Assembly (NCBI RefSeq): GCF_007859915.1
Contig: NZ_SJPM01000001.1
Coordinates: 175,502 to 239,501 of the forward strand
Direction of reading: 5' to 3'
Source: Neorhodopirellula pilleata
Lineage (GTDB): Bacteria; Planctomycetota; Planctomycetia; Pirellulales; Pirellulaceae
Length of the DNA stretch: 64,000 nucleotides
Shown piece by piece: positions 1 through 8,893 of this stretch. The position numbers and the translations under genes were made by a program. The notes beneath the pieces were generated by a model. That model saw only the letters and a list, made by a program, of their open reading frames with translations, made no database searches and had not been told where the DNA came from. Numbering within the stretch: the first letter of the stretch is position 1; the number at the start of each line of letters is the position of its first letter.

Positions 1-1
1 T

Positions 2-1492
2 CGTGCGACCAATGTTCCAATCACCATCGGGTTCGATGGCGACCAAAAACAGATAACGGTGAGCCAGCGAACCAGCGGCAAGGACGGGTTCAACTCATTG
101 GGTCGTTATCACTTTGGCGAATCCGCGAGCGTCGAAATATCCAACCGTGACACCAACGGATACGTGATCGCCGACGCGGTGCAGTTCATCCCGGTCGGCG
201 ATGATGATTTGAAATCACTAGAGAACGAAACGGGTCTCAAGGACAAACAGGAAACCAACGTCGCAGATCCCGCCGAGACCAGTCACAACACACCCAATAT
301 CCTGCTGTTATTCGCGGACGATTTAGGCTACGAGACACTCGGTTGTTATGGCGGTCAAGACTATGCGACCCCCAACCTAGATCGTTTGGCGGAACAGGGC
401 ATGCGATTCTCGCGTGCTTACACCAGCCCCGTCTGCACGCCGTCTCGGATGAGCCTCTACACCGGCGTCTACGCTTCACGGCACGGATACGACCGCGTGC
501 TTCCCGTTCATCAAGGGACGAAGAAAGCCGTTGATTTCCGTGGTCGCTGGACGACTTACCCCCGCCTGCTTCGCCAGGCCGGCTATCAGACATCGGTCAC
601 CGGCAAGTGGCAACTCGCCGCCTTGGAGTACCATCCACTGCACTGTCGTGACGCGGGATTTGACTCTTGGTGCGTTTGGCAGATTTGGCGTCAGGGATCG
701 AAAACGACCCGCTATTGGAACCCCTGTTTTAATCAAGACGGTGTCATCCGCGACGACATCGCCGATCGCTTCGGCCCCGATGTATTGGCAGATTATGTGA
801 TCGATCAAATGCGTGCTGCGGTCGACGCGAAACAACCCTTCTACATTCATCACAACATGCTCTTGCCACACTGGCCGATCATTCAAACGCCTCATGACAA
901 GGCGAGCAATCAAGCCGCTTCGCTGGGAAGCATGATCGGTTACATGGACCAACTATGTGGTCGCATCCTCGCCGAAGTTGATCGACTCGGTATTGCCGAA
1001 AACACCCTTGTCATCTTCATGGGTGATAACGGGACCGACGAGAAAGCACCTCGCCAAACCGATGCAGGGTTGGTGCGGGGCGGAAAGTCGGATCTCAACG
1101 ACGCCGGCACGCACATTCCGATGATCGTGCGGCAAACCGGAAAAATTCGAGCGGGAGTTGTGGTCGATGACTTGATCGATATCGTTGATTGGTACCCGAC
1201 GATCTGTGAACTGGCGGGCGTTGAGCTTCCTGTCACGAATTCTCTCGACGGAGTTTCGTTCGCTCGCCGTTTGCACGGTGGCGAACGATCAGAACGTTCG
1301 TGGGTCAGCGGCGGCATCGGGGGCGACATCAGCCTGTTTGACGGCGAGTGGCGAGTTCGTGCTCGCTCGGACCGCGTCACCGACGCTCGCCGACTGCCTT
1401 CGGAAGCCATCGCCGAGACCATTGCCGAAGAAGACGCCGATCGAGTTGGTAGGCTTCGAGCAACTGCTCGATCCCTACTTCCAAGCCAATAG
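2..1492 (+). CDS. Sulfatase with N-terminal Golvesin-C-like domain (5' end outside window)
   Basis: Partial gene. The frame is open from base 2, so the GTG at 59 is not the true start. The first ~65 visible residues (VPITIGFDGDQ..., LGRYHFGESASVEISN, IADAVQFIPV) look like a Golvesin/Xly-type carbohydrate-binding beta-sandwich. A ~30-residue linker follows, then a type I sulfatase domain with NILLLFADDLG (metal ligands), CTPSR near visible residue 145 (Cys converted to formylglycine) and MGDNGTDE (metal-site DN). The family hydrolyses sulfate esters, and Pirellulaceae carry many members acting on algal polysaccharides. The domain is short: it ends soon after the DN motif region with a reduced C-terminal subdomain. 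Export cannot be judged because the N-terminus is missing. The substrate is unknown. The sulfatase call is firm; the N-terminal domain is inferred from its motif pattern. Confidence 0.9.
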   Translation, partial: RATNVPITIGFDGDQKQITVSQRTSGKDGFNSLGRYHFGESASVEISNRDTNGYVIADAVQFIPVGDDDLKSLENETGLKDKQETNVADPAETSHNTPNILLLFADDLGYETLGCYGGQDYATPNLDRLAEQGMRFSRAYTSPVCTPSRMSLYTGVYASRHGYDRVLPVHQGTKKAVDFRGRWTTYPRLLRQAGYQTSVTGKWQLAALEYHPLHCRDAGFDSWCVWQIWRQGSKTTRYWNPCFNQDGVIRDDIADRFGPDVLADYVIDQMRAAVDAKQPFYIHHNMLLPHWPIIQTPHDKASNQAASLGSMIGYMDQLCGRILAEVDRLGIAENTLVIFMGDNGTDEKAPRQTDAGLVRGGKSDLNDAGTHIPMIVRQTGKIRAGVVVDDLIDIVDWYPTICELAGVELPVTNSLDGVSFARRLHGGERSERSWVSGGIGGDISLFDGEWRVRARSDRVTDARRLPSEAIAETIAEEDADRVGRLRATARSLLPSQ

Positions 1493-1557
1493 TCCCGCTT
1501 AAGATCACTTCGAAATCCCAATTCTGAATCTCATGGTCATTCGTCAAATCAGCATAG

Positions 1558-2280
1558 CTACGCTCGTGGATCCTCCGCGTCAACCGGGAGCGCATAGCGG
1601 CGCTGAATATAGCGGAAGACCAACCACGAGGCGGCTGCCCAAGTGATCCCGAACAGCCATCCGGCCAACACGTCGGTGGGCCAGTGAACGCCCATGTAGA
1701 CGCGGCTGACGCCGATCAAGATTGCAAGAAAGATTGGCACCATCATGAGAAAGGCCTTGGTTCGCCGGTCCCGTTCGGCTCTCGCCATCACGGCTCCGAG
1801 CGTTAAGTAAACCAGCGAGGACATGGCGGAATGGCCACTCGGAAAACTCTTGGTGTAGATCTGCGTTTCATGAGGGACCAAGTCCGGCCGAGGTCGGTCG
1901 AAGCCGGATTTCAACGCGGTGCTAACTCCCGTGCCAGCAGCAATCGAGACGACCACGAAGACGGCGACCCATGGTTGTTTTTTTACGAACAAATACCCGC
2001 CGAACGAAGCCGTGAAGAGAGTTAACGCCGCGACGCTTCCCAACGCGGTGACGTCACGTCCGGCTTCTTCGAACCAGTTCGGTCCGATCGGATCGGATGT
2101 ATCTCCGGGGGTTCGCATCGAAAGCAAAATGGATTCATCGAGTCGATGCGTGTCGCCTTCGAAAACTTCATCGGCGATCGAAACGAAACCCCACGTTCCG
2201 GCTCCGATCACCGCCAGCAGGATGATCGTGGCCAGTTCGTGGGAAACGATCCAGCGATAAATCGGACGAAGTGATTGCAT
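1558..2280 (-). CDS. PAP2-family membrane phosphatase
   Basis: About 240 residues. All three motifs of the lipid phosphatase/phosphotransferase (PAP2) superfamily are visible: KSGFDRPRP (KX6RP), SFPSGHSA (PSGH) and SRVYMGVHWPTD (SRX5HX3D). Five to six hydrophobic segments surround them, as in bacterial undecaprenyl-pyrophosphate or phosphatidic-acid phosphatases. Known members remove phosphate from isoprenoid or lipid phosphates at the outer face of the inner membrane; the exact substrate cannot be read. I use the ATG at 2280 rather than the GTG two codons earlier. It is convergent with the sulfatase, and the next minus-strand gene ends 83 bases upstream of it, so it may be cotranscribed with the DUF1501 gene. 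Confidence 0.9.
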   Translation of the reverse strand: MQSLRPIYRWIVSHELATIILLAVIGAGTWGFVSIADEVFEGDTHRLDESILLSMRTPGDTSDPIGPNWFEEAGRDVTALGSVAALTLFTASFGGYLFVKKQPWVAVFVVVSIAAGTGVSTALKSGFDRPRPDLVPHETQIYTKSFPSGHSAMSSLVYLTLGAVMARAERDRRTKAFLMMVPIFLAILIGVSRVYMGVHWPTDVLAGWLFGITWAAASWLVFRYIQRRYALPVDAEDPRA

Positions 2281-2362
2281 GAGCACCGGGCGAGCAGCGG
2301 GAAAGGGGATTCACGGCCGCAATTCCTGTACCGGCACGAGGCCGATTCTTTCCGATCGAACG

Positions 2363-3850
2363 CTATGCGATGATGTCGTGGATCGGCTGGACTTCTTCGA
2401 CGCCCACTAACTTTTGATCCAGACCACTGTAGAAATACGAGAGATGATTCGGATCGAGACCGAGTTGATGCAGGATCGTGGCATGCAGGTTCTTGACATG
2501 CAGCGAATTCTCGACCGCCGCCGAACCGAGCTCGTCCGTCGTCCCGTAACTGACGCCGCCCTTGATTCCGCCACCGGCCATCCACATCGTGAACCCGAAT
2601 GAGTTGTGATCACGGCCGCTGCCTTGCGCGTATTCGGCCGTCGGTTGGCGTCCGAATTCGCCGCCCCAAACCACCAATGTCTCATCGAGCATGCCACGTT
2701 GCTTGAGATCCTTCAGCAAAGCGGCGACAGGTAGGTCGGTGTTGCCGGCGTGCTTGTTGTGGTTGGCTTCCAGGTCTCCGTGTGCGTCCCAATTGTCATC
2801 GTTGTGCGCACCGCCGCTGTAGAGCTGAATGAAACGGACGCCCCGTTCGACCAATCGCCGGGCCATCAAGCAACGGGTGCCGAAGTCTTTGGTTCGTTCT
2901 TGATTGATGCCGTACATCTCTAGCGTTGCGGCGTCCTCGGTCGATAAGTCGACCGCGTCGGGGGCCGTCGTCTGCATGTTGAACGCGAGTTCGTAACTGG
3001 CGATGCGTGAGGCGAGATCATCATTTCCGGTGCGTTCGGCCAAGTGATCCGCGTTGGCGGTCTGAATCGAGTCGATCAGTTGCCGTTGGACTCCCGGCGG
3101 CAAATCAGACGGCGGTGCCAAGTCAAGGATCGGGGCTCCTTTGCTACGGAAGACGGTGCCTTGGTAGGTTGCCGGCATGTAGCCGCTGCTCCAGTTCTTG
3201 GCACCGCTGATCGGGCCGCCGGTTGGATCGAGCATCACAACGAACCCTGGCAAGTTTTCGTTAACGCTGCCCAAACCGTAATTGACCCACGAACCGAGGG
3301 CGGGACTGCCCGACAAGATCTTGCCACTGTTCATCATCAACATGGCACTCCCGTGGATCGGCGAGTCGGCCGTCATCGAGTGCAAGAAAGCGATGTCATC
3401 GACATGCTCGGCGACGTTCGGAAACAATGAACTGACCCACTTGCCGCATTGGCCGTGTTGCTTGAAATCCCAACGTGGCTCGACGATTCGACCGCCGGAC
3501 TTGTGTCCCCCGCGACCGAAGGTGGCCACGTCAGCGGTCTTGCCGTCCATGCCTTTCATCTTCGGTTTGTAATCGAACGTGTCGATATGGCTCGGACCTC
3601 CGTACATGAACAGGAAGATCACCGACTTGGCCTTGGGCGCGAAATGAGGCGGCTTGGCGGCGAGCGGATTCCGATAGGTCATCGGGCCGGAAGGCAAACC
3701 GGCGTCGCTCGCGTGAACGGAAGCTCCCGGAAACCCATCGGCGGCAAACATCGATGCGAGCGCAGCGGCACCGAAGCCACCACCGGCTTGCCAAAGAAAT
3801 TCTCGACGGGTGCGACCGCAAAATCCGATTCGTTTTTGGGGTGAGTTCAT
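2363..3850 (-). CDS. DUF1501 family Tat-exported protein
   Basis: About 495 residues from the ATG at 3850 (a TTG lies three codons upstream). The N-terminus carries a twin-arginine signal (TRREFLWQAGGGFGAAALAS). The body has the DUF1501 pattern: FLFMYGGPSHIDTFDYKP, LMARRLVERGVRFIQLYSGG, WGGEFGRQPTAE, GRDHNSFGFTMWMAGGGIKGG. DUF1501 proteins are distant alkaline-phosphatase/sulfatase-fold relatives of unknown reaction, extremely frequent in planctomycetes and nearly always paired with a DUF1549/DUF1553 protein. Here that partner lies 89 bases upstream on the same strand, so the two form a transcription unit. A paralogous pair lies at 32.9-37.2 kb. The family is certain; the biochemical role is unknown. 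Confidence 0.93.
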   Translation of the reverse strand: MNSPQKRIGFCGRTRREFLWQAGGGFGAAALASMFAADGFPGASVHASDAGLPSGPMTYRNPLAAKPPHFAPKAKSVIFLFMYGGPSHIDTFDYKPKMKGMDGKTADVATFGRGGHKSGGRIVEPRWDFKQHGQCGKWVSSLFPNVAEHVDDIAFLHSMTADSPIHGSAMLMMNSGKILSGSPALGSWVNYGLGSVNENLPGFVVMLDPTGGPISGAKNWSSGYMPATYQGTVFRSKGAPILDLAPPSDLPPGVQRQLIDSIQTANADHLAERTGNDDLASRIASYELAFNMQTTAPDAVDLSTEDAATLEMYGINQERTKDFGTRCLMARRLVERGVRFIQLYSGGAHNDDNWDAHGDLEANHNKHAGNTDLPVAALLKDLKQRGMLDETLVVWGGEFGRQPTAEYAQGSGRDHNSFGFTMWMAGGGIKGGVSYGTTDELGSAAVENSLHVKNLHATILHQLGLDPNHLSYFYSGLDQKLVGVEEVQPIHDIIA

Positions 3851-3939
3851 GTGATTCAATTCAGGTAAGGTTTCACGTTAACCGTAGTGGCGGAGGCAAC
3901 AACGCCCGCCCATTCACAGGGGGCGAGACAAACAACCCT

Positions 3940-6387
3940 CTAATCCAGAAACAAAAATTCATTCCAATTCAGAACCGACAAGCAATACAATTGGGTCGCC
4001 CGTGAACGAGACAATCCATGCTCGTCAATCAGCGATTGAATCAATCGATCGCCGCGAGACACTTCTTCCGCCGTCGCCGAACGTTGCAGCGCGGCGAAAA
4101 TCGTACGCTCGACCACGGCAACATTGTCCGTTTCGGCAGCACCGATCGACTCAGCCAGCCGAGACGCTTGAGAGTGAGCGAAATCCCCGTTGAGAAGTGC
4201 CAACGCTTGGCCCGGTTGCAACGTTGCGAACCGCTCCTCGCAAGTCAGGTCCGGATCGGGAAAATCAAATGCGGTCAGCAATGGAGTCAACAGCGAACGT
4301 TTGACGTGGATGTAAAGGCTGCGTCGGTCACGCTGTTGTTGAGGCGAGTCGCCCCAACCATCGCCGGGCCGAGATTGTCCGGCTAAGACTTCCGCCGACA
4401 GTTTTTCGTAGAAGCTCGGGCCGTAGGTTTTTCGGTTCAGCACGCCGGCAGACGCCAGCATCGAGTCGCGAACCTCTTCGGCACGTAATCGTCGTGGATC
4501 ATATCGCCAAAACAGATCGTTATTGGGATCCTGAGAGACCGCCGGTTCGATCGCCTGCGATGACATTTGATAAGCGCGGCTGTTCATGATCAAACGGTGC
4601 ATCGACTTGAGCTTCCAACCTTCATCGATCAACCGATGCCCCAACCAATCGAGCAACTCCGGATGAGTCGGCGGCACGCCGAGTTGACCGAAGTTGTTGC
4701 TGCTACGAACAATTCCACGACCGAAATGGAATTGCCAAATTCGGTTCGCCATGACGCGGGCTGTCAAACGGTTCTCTGGGCTGGTGATCCAGTCGGCCAG
4801 CACTCGTCGACGACCGGCCGAACGTGCGTCGGGTTCGGGTTCAGGGATCTCGGGAACGGTTTCATCGAAAATCGAAGGGAACTGCGGGACGACCGGATCG
4901 GCGGGCGAATGCGGATTGCCGCGGAAGAGAACAAACGTTTGCCCGGGACGCGGGTTGCAAACCGCCAAGCCCATGACGTTCTCGCGCGGCGGAAGTTTCG
5001 CGGCGGCGTCCTTGACGGTTTCAAATTGCTGTTTGAGTTCCTGGTACTGCGACCATTGTTGCCCCGACAAATTGTCTTTGAGTTTGTCTCGCAAGACCCG
5101 ATCGCGTTCGCGTTGATTTCCTTCGGTAGCACGTTGATCGGGGGCGGACATCTTGACGATGCCAGCTTGTTCGATCTCTCGCATTTCGGATTCGAGTTTT
5201 CGCCGTTGGTCATCGTTTTCTTGATACAAACGATTGACTTCGTCGGTCGATACGTCGATCTGGTTATTTTCGTTATTGTTGCCACGTCGCCCCCATGGCG
5301 TGATGTCGGCCAAGAACGCCAGCATGCCGTAGTAATCCGTTTGTGGAATCGGATCGATTTTGTGATCGTGACAGCGGGCGCAATTGATTGTCAGACCCAG
5401 GAACGCTTGGCCGGTCGTCGTGATGATGTCATCGAATTCGTCGAATCGTGCCTGCAATGGATCGGCGGGTTCGTCGTCCCAGATGCCAAGACGGTAGTAC
5501 CCCGTTGCGGTCAATGTCTCGACCGTCACTTCGTCGAGTTCGTCGCCGGCGAGTTGCTCGCGGACGAATTGATCATAGGGTTTGTCGTCGTTGAGCGACT
5601 TGATGACATAGTCGCGATACTTCCACGCGTTCGGCTTGACGCCGTCCCGTTCGTAAGAGTTGGTTTCGGCATAGCGCACCAGGTCGAGCCAATGGCGTCC
5701 CCACTGTTCGCCGTAATGAGGCGACTGCAACAATTCGTCGACGAGTCGTTCGAACGCCTTCGGATCGGGATCGTTCACGAAAGATTGAACTTGTTCTGCA
5801 GTGGGTGGCAATCCGGTCAAATCGTAAAACGCACGTCGGATCAACGTGGCGCGATCGGCGGGTGGATTGGGTTTCAAGTTCGCTTGAGCGAGCGAATCGT
5901 AGATAAACGCGTCGATCGGATTCGCGTTCCACTCATCCGCGTCGACCTTGGGAGGTGCCGACTGTTTCATCGGCTCAAACGCCCAGTGCTTGTTCCATGT
6001 CGCGCCCTGCTCGATCCATGTCTTCAATGTTTGAATTTGCGCCGCCGTCAAGCGATCACCCTCGGGGGGCATTTGCTCGTATTCGTCGTCGCTGGTGATG
6101 CGAGCGATCAGATGACTGGCCTCAACATCGCCCGGCACGATCGCGAATGCTCCAGATTCCGTTTCGGCCAACGCAGCTTCGGCGTCGGTAAAACGTAATC
6201 CGCCTTCGGCGACATCGGGCCCGTGGCAGGCGTAACAATGCTTGGCAAGAATGGGTTGAACATCTTGGGTGAAATTCACCACCGTTTCCGCAGCGATGAC
6301 CATCGGCGACGGTCCATCAAAGGCGACCAACAACACGATGGCGATCGGCCACAGAGACGGTATTCGAAATCTTCGCAATGGAATCAT
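3940..6387 (-). CDS. PSCyt1/DUF1549/DUF1553 cytochrome-like secreted protein
   Basis: 815 residues with an N-terminal signal segment (IAIVLLVAFDGPSP). Domains in order: planctomycete cytochrome c-like PSCyt1 with a CXXCH haem motif (HCYACHGPD, ~residues 51-59), DUF1549 (PSCyt2; NPIDAFIYDSL, RRAFYDLTGLPPT, WGRHWLDLVRYAET, plus a second CXXCH, CARCHDHK), and DUF1553 (PSD1; LTARVMANRIWQFHFGRG, DPRRLRAEEVRDSML). The architecture is characteristic of Planctomycetes and Verrucomicrobia. The proteins probably act in the periplasm in electron transfer or polysaccharide oxidation, but no reaction is established. It is the first gene of a two-gene unit with the DUF1501 gene. A long open frame on the opposite strand across this gene is a codon-bias shadow. 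Confidence 0.93.
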   Translation of the reverse strand: MIPLRRFRIPSLWPIAIVLLVAFDGPSPMVIAAETVVNFTQDVQPILAKHCYACHGPDVAEGGLRFTDAEAALAETESGAFAIVPGDVEASHLIARITSDDEYEQMPPEGDRLTAAQIQTLKTWIEQGATWNKHWAFEPMKQSAPPKVDADEWNANPIDAFIYDSLAQANLKPNPPADRATLIRRAFYDLTGLPPTAEQVQSFVNDPDPKAFERLVDELLQSPHYGEQWGRHWLDLVRYAETNSYERDGVKPNAWKYRDYVIKSLNDDKPYDQFVREQLAGDELDEVTVETLTATGYYRLGIWDDEPADPLQARFDEFDDIITTTGQAFLGLTINCARCHDHKIDPIPQTDYYGMLAFLADITPWGRRGNNNENNQIDVSTDEVNRLYQENDDQRRKLESEMREIEQAGIVKMSAPDQRATEGNQRERDRVLRDKLKDNLSGQQWSQYQELKQQFETVKDAAAKLPPRENVMGLAVCNPRPGQTFVLFRGNPHSPADPVVPQFPSIFDETVPEIPEPEPDARSAGRRRVLADWITSPENRLTARVMANRIWQFHFGRGIVRSSNNFGQLGVPPTHPELLDWLGHRLIDEGWKLKSMHRLIMNSRAYQMSSQAIEPAVSQDPNNDLFWRYDPRRLRAEEVRDSMLASAGVLNRKTYGPSFYEKLSAEVLAGQSRPGDGWGDSPQQQRDRRSLYIHVKRSLLTPLLTAFDFPDPDLTCEERFATLQPGQALALLNGDFAHSQASRLAESIGAAETDNVAVVERTIFAALQRSATAEEVSRGDRLIQSLIDEHGLSRSRATQLYCLSVLNWNEFLFLD

Positions 6388-6628
6388 GACAATTGATCTT
6401 GAGAAACGTATCGGTCAAACTCCACAAGTTCGCGGAACCTGGGACATCCCGGACTCAAAGAATTATAGAGCGAATCCTTCCACAAGGGATGTGTTTAAGC
6501 GTATAAAACATTTGAATCTGCGTCATCCACCCGGCTCATCGAGTCGAATTCCCTGTCCCACCTTAACCGCCACTCGACTTACAAAGTCAGGTGGCGACCG
6601 GCAATTAAGATCACAAGGCATGCCCCCA
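6388..6628. other. Intergenic region between divergent genes
   Basis: About 240 bases between the divergent DUF1549/1553 gene and the beta-propeller gene. It must hold both promoters. I see no strong -35/-10 pair, repeat or RNA gene. The frame of the downstream gene is open through this stretch, but the encoded peptide shows no family character and precedes a clear signal peptide, so I treat it as non-coding. Confidence 0.5.
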
Positions 6629-7975
6629 ATGAACCGTTACCAATCATCGAGACCGAATTCCATCCATTCACGCGGTATTCGTCGCCTCAACGCGATCGGG
6701 TGTTGGAGTTTGTTGTTGACCGTCATCACAACGACGTCCGTGGCGACGTCCGCCTTGGCCGAGAATTGGTTGCAATGGCGCGGCGCCGATCGAGCCAATC
6801 GTTCTGGCGAAACCGGATTGTTCCAAACTTGGGGCGATGACGGACCGCCGTTGGAATGGATGGCCGAGGGCCTCGGTGGCGGCTACGCGAGCGTTTCGGT
6901 GATCGGTCGGGGGGTTTTCACGACCGGCAATGTCGACGGCAAGCAATCCGTCGTGGCGATCAACTCTGACACCGGCAAGGTCGTTTGGAAACAACCGATC
7001 ACCGGCAACGAACCGGATCACGGCTATGGCGGCAGCCGCTGCACGCCGACGATCGATGGCGACCGTCTCTATGCGGTCAGCAGCGACGGCCGTGTTGTTT
7101 GCTTGAACATCCGCGACGGTTCGCCAAAGTGGAGCCGTGACTTCAAAGATTGGAACGGCAAAATGATGAGTGGATGGGGATTCAGCGAATCACCGCTGGT
7201 CGACGGCGATGCAGTCATCTGCACACCCGGTGGCGATCGCGGTGTGGTGGTCGCACTGAACAAAATGACCGGCGAAGAACTCTGGGCTGCCGTTCTCAAC
7301 GGAACCGCCGTCGATCAAGGTGGTCCCGACTTGAAACAGGGAGCCGGATACGCGTCCCCGGTGATCTCCAATGGTGGTGGCGTGAAACAATACATCCAAT
7401 TGGTCGGTCGCGGGTTGATCGGCATCCGTGCGACCGACGGGGAAGTCCTGTGGCGATATGCACGGGTCGGCAACACGACGGCCAATATCCCGACCGCGAT
7501 CGTCGACGGCGACTACGTGTTCACAAGCACCGGCTACAACACCGGCTCGGCGCTGCTGAAACTCACCTCGACCCAAGGCGGCGTGTCCGCCGAAGAAGTT
7601 TATTGGCTCGAAGGTCGTGAGCTGCAAAACAAACACGGTGGGATGACGCTCGTCGACGGATACATCTACTGCGGCCACGGCAACGGAGACGGCAAGCCGA
7701 TCTGTATCGAGATGAAGACCGGCGAAGCGGCTTGGGGACCCGTCCGCGCTGAAGGCAGTGGCGAAACAAGCTTGATCTACGCAGACGGCCATATCCTGTA
7801 TCGACGACAAGACGGAACGCTGATCTTAACCGAAGCGACTCCAAAAGAATTCAAAGTCGTCAGCGTATTCAAACCCGCCTTCCAAGAACGAGAAAGCTGG
7901 GCACATCCCGTGATTGCCAATGGCAAGTTGTATTTGCGCGAGCAGGACAAGCTGATGTGCTATCAGTTGAAGTGA
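6629..7975 (+). CDS. Secreted PQQ-binding-like beta-propeller repeat protein
   Basis: About 448 residues. I choose the ATG at 6629 because AAGG at 6615-6618 is well spaced from it; an in-frame ATG lies three codons earlier at 6620. The signal peptide is ...CWSLLLTVITTTSVATSALAE. The mature protein opens with NWLQWRGADRANRSGETG, typical of planctomycete PQQ-like propellers, and carries repeats with GKVVWKQ, GSPKWSRDF, GEELWAAVL and GEVLWRYA, the tryptophan-docking blade motif seen in BamB and quinoprotein dehydrogenases. No dehydrogenase active-site signature was seen, so it is more likely a structural or binding propeller than an enzyme. It is monocistronic as far as can be seen. Confidence 0.9.
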   Translation: MNRYQSSRPNSIHSRGIRRLNAIGCWSLLLTVITTTSVATSALAENWLQWRGADRANRSGETGLFQTWGDDGPPLEWMAEGLGGGYASVSVIGRGVFTTGNVDGKQSVVAINSDTGKVVWKQPITGNEPDHGYGGSRCTPTIDGDRLYAVSSDGRVVCLNIRDGSPKWSRDFKDWNGKMMSGWGFSESPLVDGDAVICTPGGDRGVVVALNKMTGEELWAAVLNGTAVDQGGPDLKQGAGYASPVISNGGGVKQYIQLVGRGLIGIRATDGEVLWRYARVGNTTANIPTAIVDGDYVFTSTGYNTGSALLKLTSTQGGVSAEEVYWLEGRELQNKHGGMTLVDGYIYCGHGNGDGKPICIEMKTGEAAWGPVRAEGSGETSLIYADGHILYRRQDGTLILTEATPKEFKVVSVFKPAFQERESWAHPVIANGKLYLREQDKLMCYQLK

Positions 7976-7993
7976 CCCTCCCGTCTCTCGTAG

Positions 7994-8014
7994 CGAAAGA
8001 CGCCAAGACTTTCG
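7994..8014 (+). terminator. Short hairpin after propeller gene
   Basis: CGAAAG at 7994-7999 pairs with CTTTCG at 8009-8014 across a 9-base loop, 19 bases after the stop codon of the beta-propeller gene. There is no clear T-run after it, so termination is only possible. It also lies in the open frame that runs into the toxin module. Confidence 0.35.
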
Positions 8015-8041
8015 GCCCCAAAGGGTGGAGTATCATCATTT

Positions 8042-8440
8042 ATGCAAGGTGGACGTGTCACCGGAACACGGCTAACAAGCGCAGAGTTTGACGCACTACG
8101 AAGTGTTCTAAGCAACGACGACGTATGGCTATCGGTCGGAAAGTTGGACGCCAATGGAAACGTAGTCATCAAATTCCGTCCGAATGAACGAGGGAAGGCG
8201 GAACTGCATCTTCCGACAAACGCAACCAGCTACGAAAAACTGCACGAACTCGGACATTTCGAACATTGGAAGTCTCTTGGAAAGAACTACAACGAATGGA
8301 TTAAACTTTCGCAAGTTGATCGTGAACGCTGGGTTCTCGATTGGATGCGGAGCAATCACTGGAATTCAATCTCAAGTGCTGAACGAAAGAATGCAATTGA
8401 GCAACTGCTACACGCTTTAAGGGAGGTTGGAGAACTATGA
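8042..8440 (+). CDS. Orphan polymorphic-toxin domain, zincin metallopeptidase type
   Basis: 132 residues. The sequence has a zincin HExxH motif (HELGH, residues 68-72) in the context LHELGHFEHWKSLGKNYNEW, followed by LSQVDRERWVLDWMR and a C-terminal SSAERKNAIEQLLHAL. That arrangement resembles the C-terminal metallopeptidase toxins of polymorphic toxin proteins (Tox-MPTase group). No signal peptide, RHS/filament repeats or delivery domain precede it. The frame is open upstream only to a TAG at 7991, reading LSAPKGGVSSF directly before the ATG, so the product looks like a detached toxin tip. The stop overlaps the next gene's start (ATGA). Its base composition is visibly A+T richer than its neighbours, suggesting transfer. 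The toxin family is inferred from the motif and immunity-like partner, not from a search. Confidence 0.72.
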   Translation: MQGGRVTGTRLTSAEFDALRSVLSNDDVWLSVGKLDANGNVVIKFRPNERGKAELHLPTNATSYEKLHELGHFEHWKSLGKNYNEWIKLSQVDRERWVLDWMRSNHWNSISSAERKNAIEQLLHALREVGEL

Positions 8441-8748
8441 AAACAATACCTGCCATCCAAACGGCGATCGATATTGCCGAAAAACACTTAGAAAGAGCAG
8501 GAATTCGCGGGTTTTTCATCAGATCGGCGAAATATCACGAGAGCGAGTCGCCCGCTGAACTGCTCGGAGACCATGCGGACTTGCTTGCCGAATTCGATCA
8601 TGATGAGATTCAGATCGTCGAAAGTTTTGGGCGACCTTGCTGGGCGATATCGTACGAGTACGAAGACCGTGGTGTTGATCCATCACCGAATGCTCCTACT
8701 GTTTATGTGTACGACGACGGCGAGGTAAAGCATGTAGTCCCCATGTAA
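8437..8748 (+). CDS. Probable cognate immunity protein
   Basis: 103 residues, starting in a 4-base ATGA overlap with the toxin-domain gene, which implies translational coupling. The product is small, acidic (SPAELLGDHADLLAEFDHDE) and has no signal peptide or membrane segment, as expected of a cytoplasmic immunity protein that binds its toxin. I do not recognise a named immunity family; CWAISYEYEDR...VYVYDDGEVKHVVPM would form beta strands. The position directly after a toxin domain is the main argument. It shares the A+T-rich composition of its partner. Function is inferred from context only. Confidence 0.6.
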   Translation: MKTIPAIQTAIDIAEKHLERAGIRGFFIRSAKYHESESPAELLGDHADLLAEFDHDEIQIVESFGRPCWAISYEYEDRGVDPSPNAPTVYVYDDGEVKHVVPM

Positions 8749-8877
8749 GTACGTTCGCTTGTAGACGCCCCAAAAGAAGGAACGTCAGCATTTGTGCAAG
8801 GTGAACGTCTCGCCGTAACTCACTCTCAATTGATGAACGGACGAACGCAGTTTAGAGCCTATTCGAAAAGGTACTAA
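8749..8877 (+). pseudogene. Relic head of a second toxin module
   Basis: Directly after the immunity stop codon, in the same frame, the sequence reads VDAPKEGTSAFVQGERLAVT and then stops with TAA at 8875. This matches LSAPKGGVSSFMQGGRVTGT at the head of the toxin module at 8009-8068, both as protein (APKxGxSxFxQGxR) and as DNA (8766-8812 versus 8014-8060). No start codon or toxin body follows. It appears to be the junction motif of a lost second toxin tip. Its 3' end (8851-8871) resembles one arm of the inverted-repeat element at 16733. Confidence 0.6.
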
Positions 8878-8893
8878 GCAACTACTACGCGCC

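Noticed and set aside
4567..6198. Long plus-strand open frame (543 codons) opposite the first DUF1549/1553 gene
   Set aside because: Antisense shadow created by codon bias; the minus-strand product has clear domains, the plus-strand one has none.
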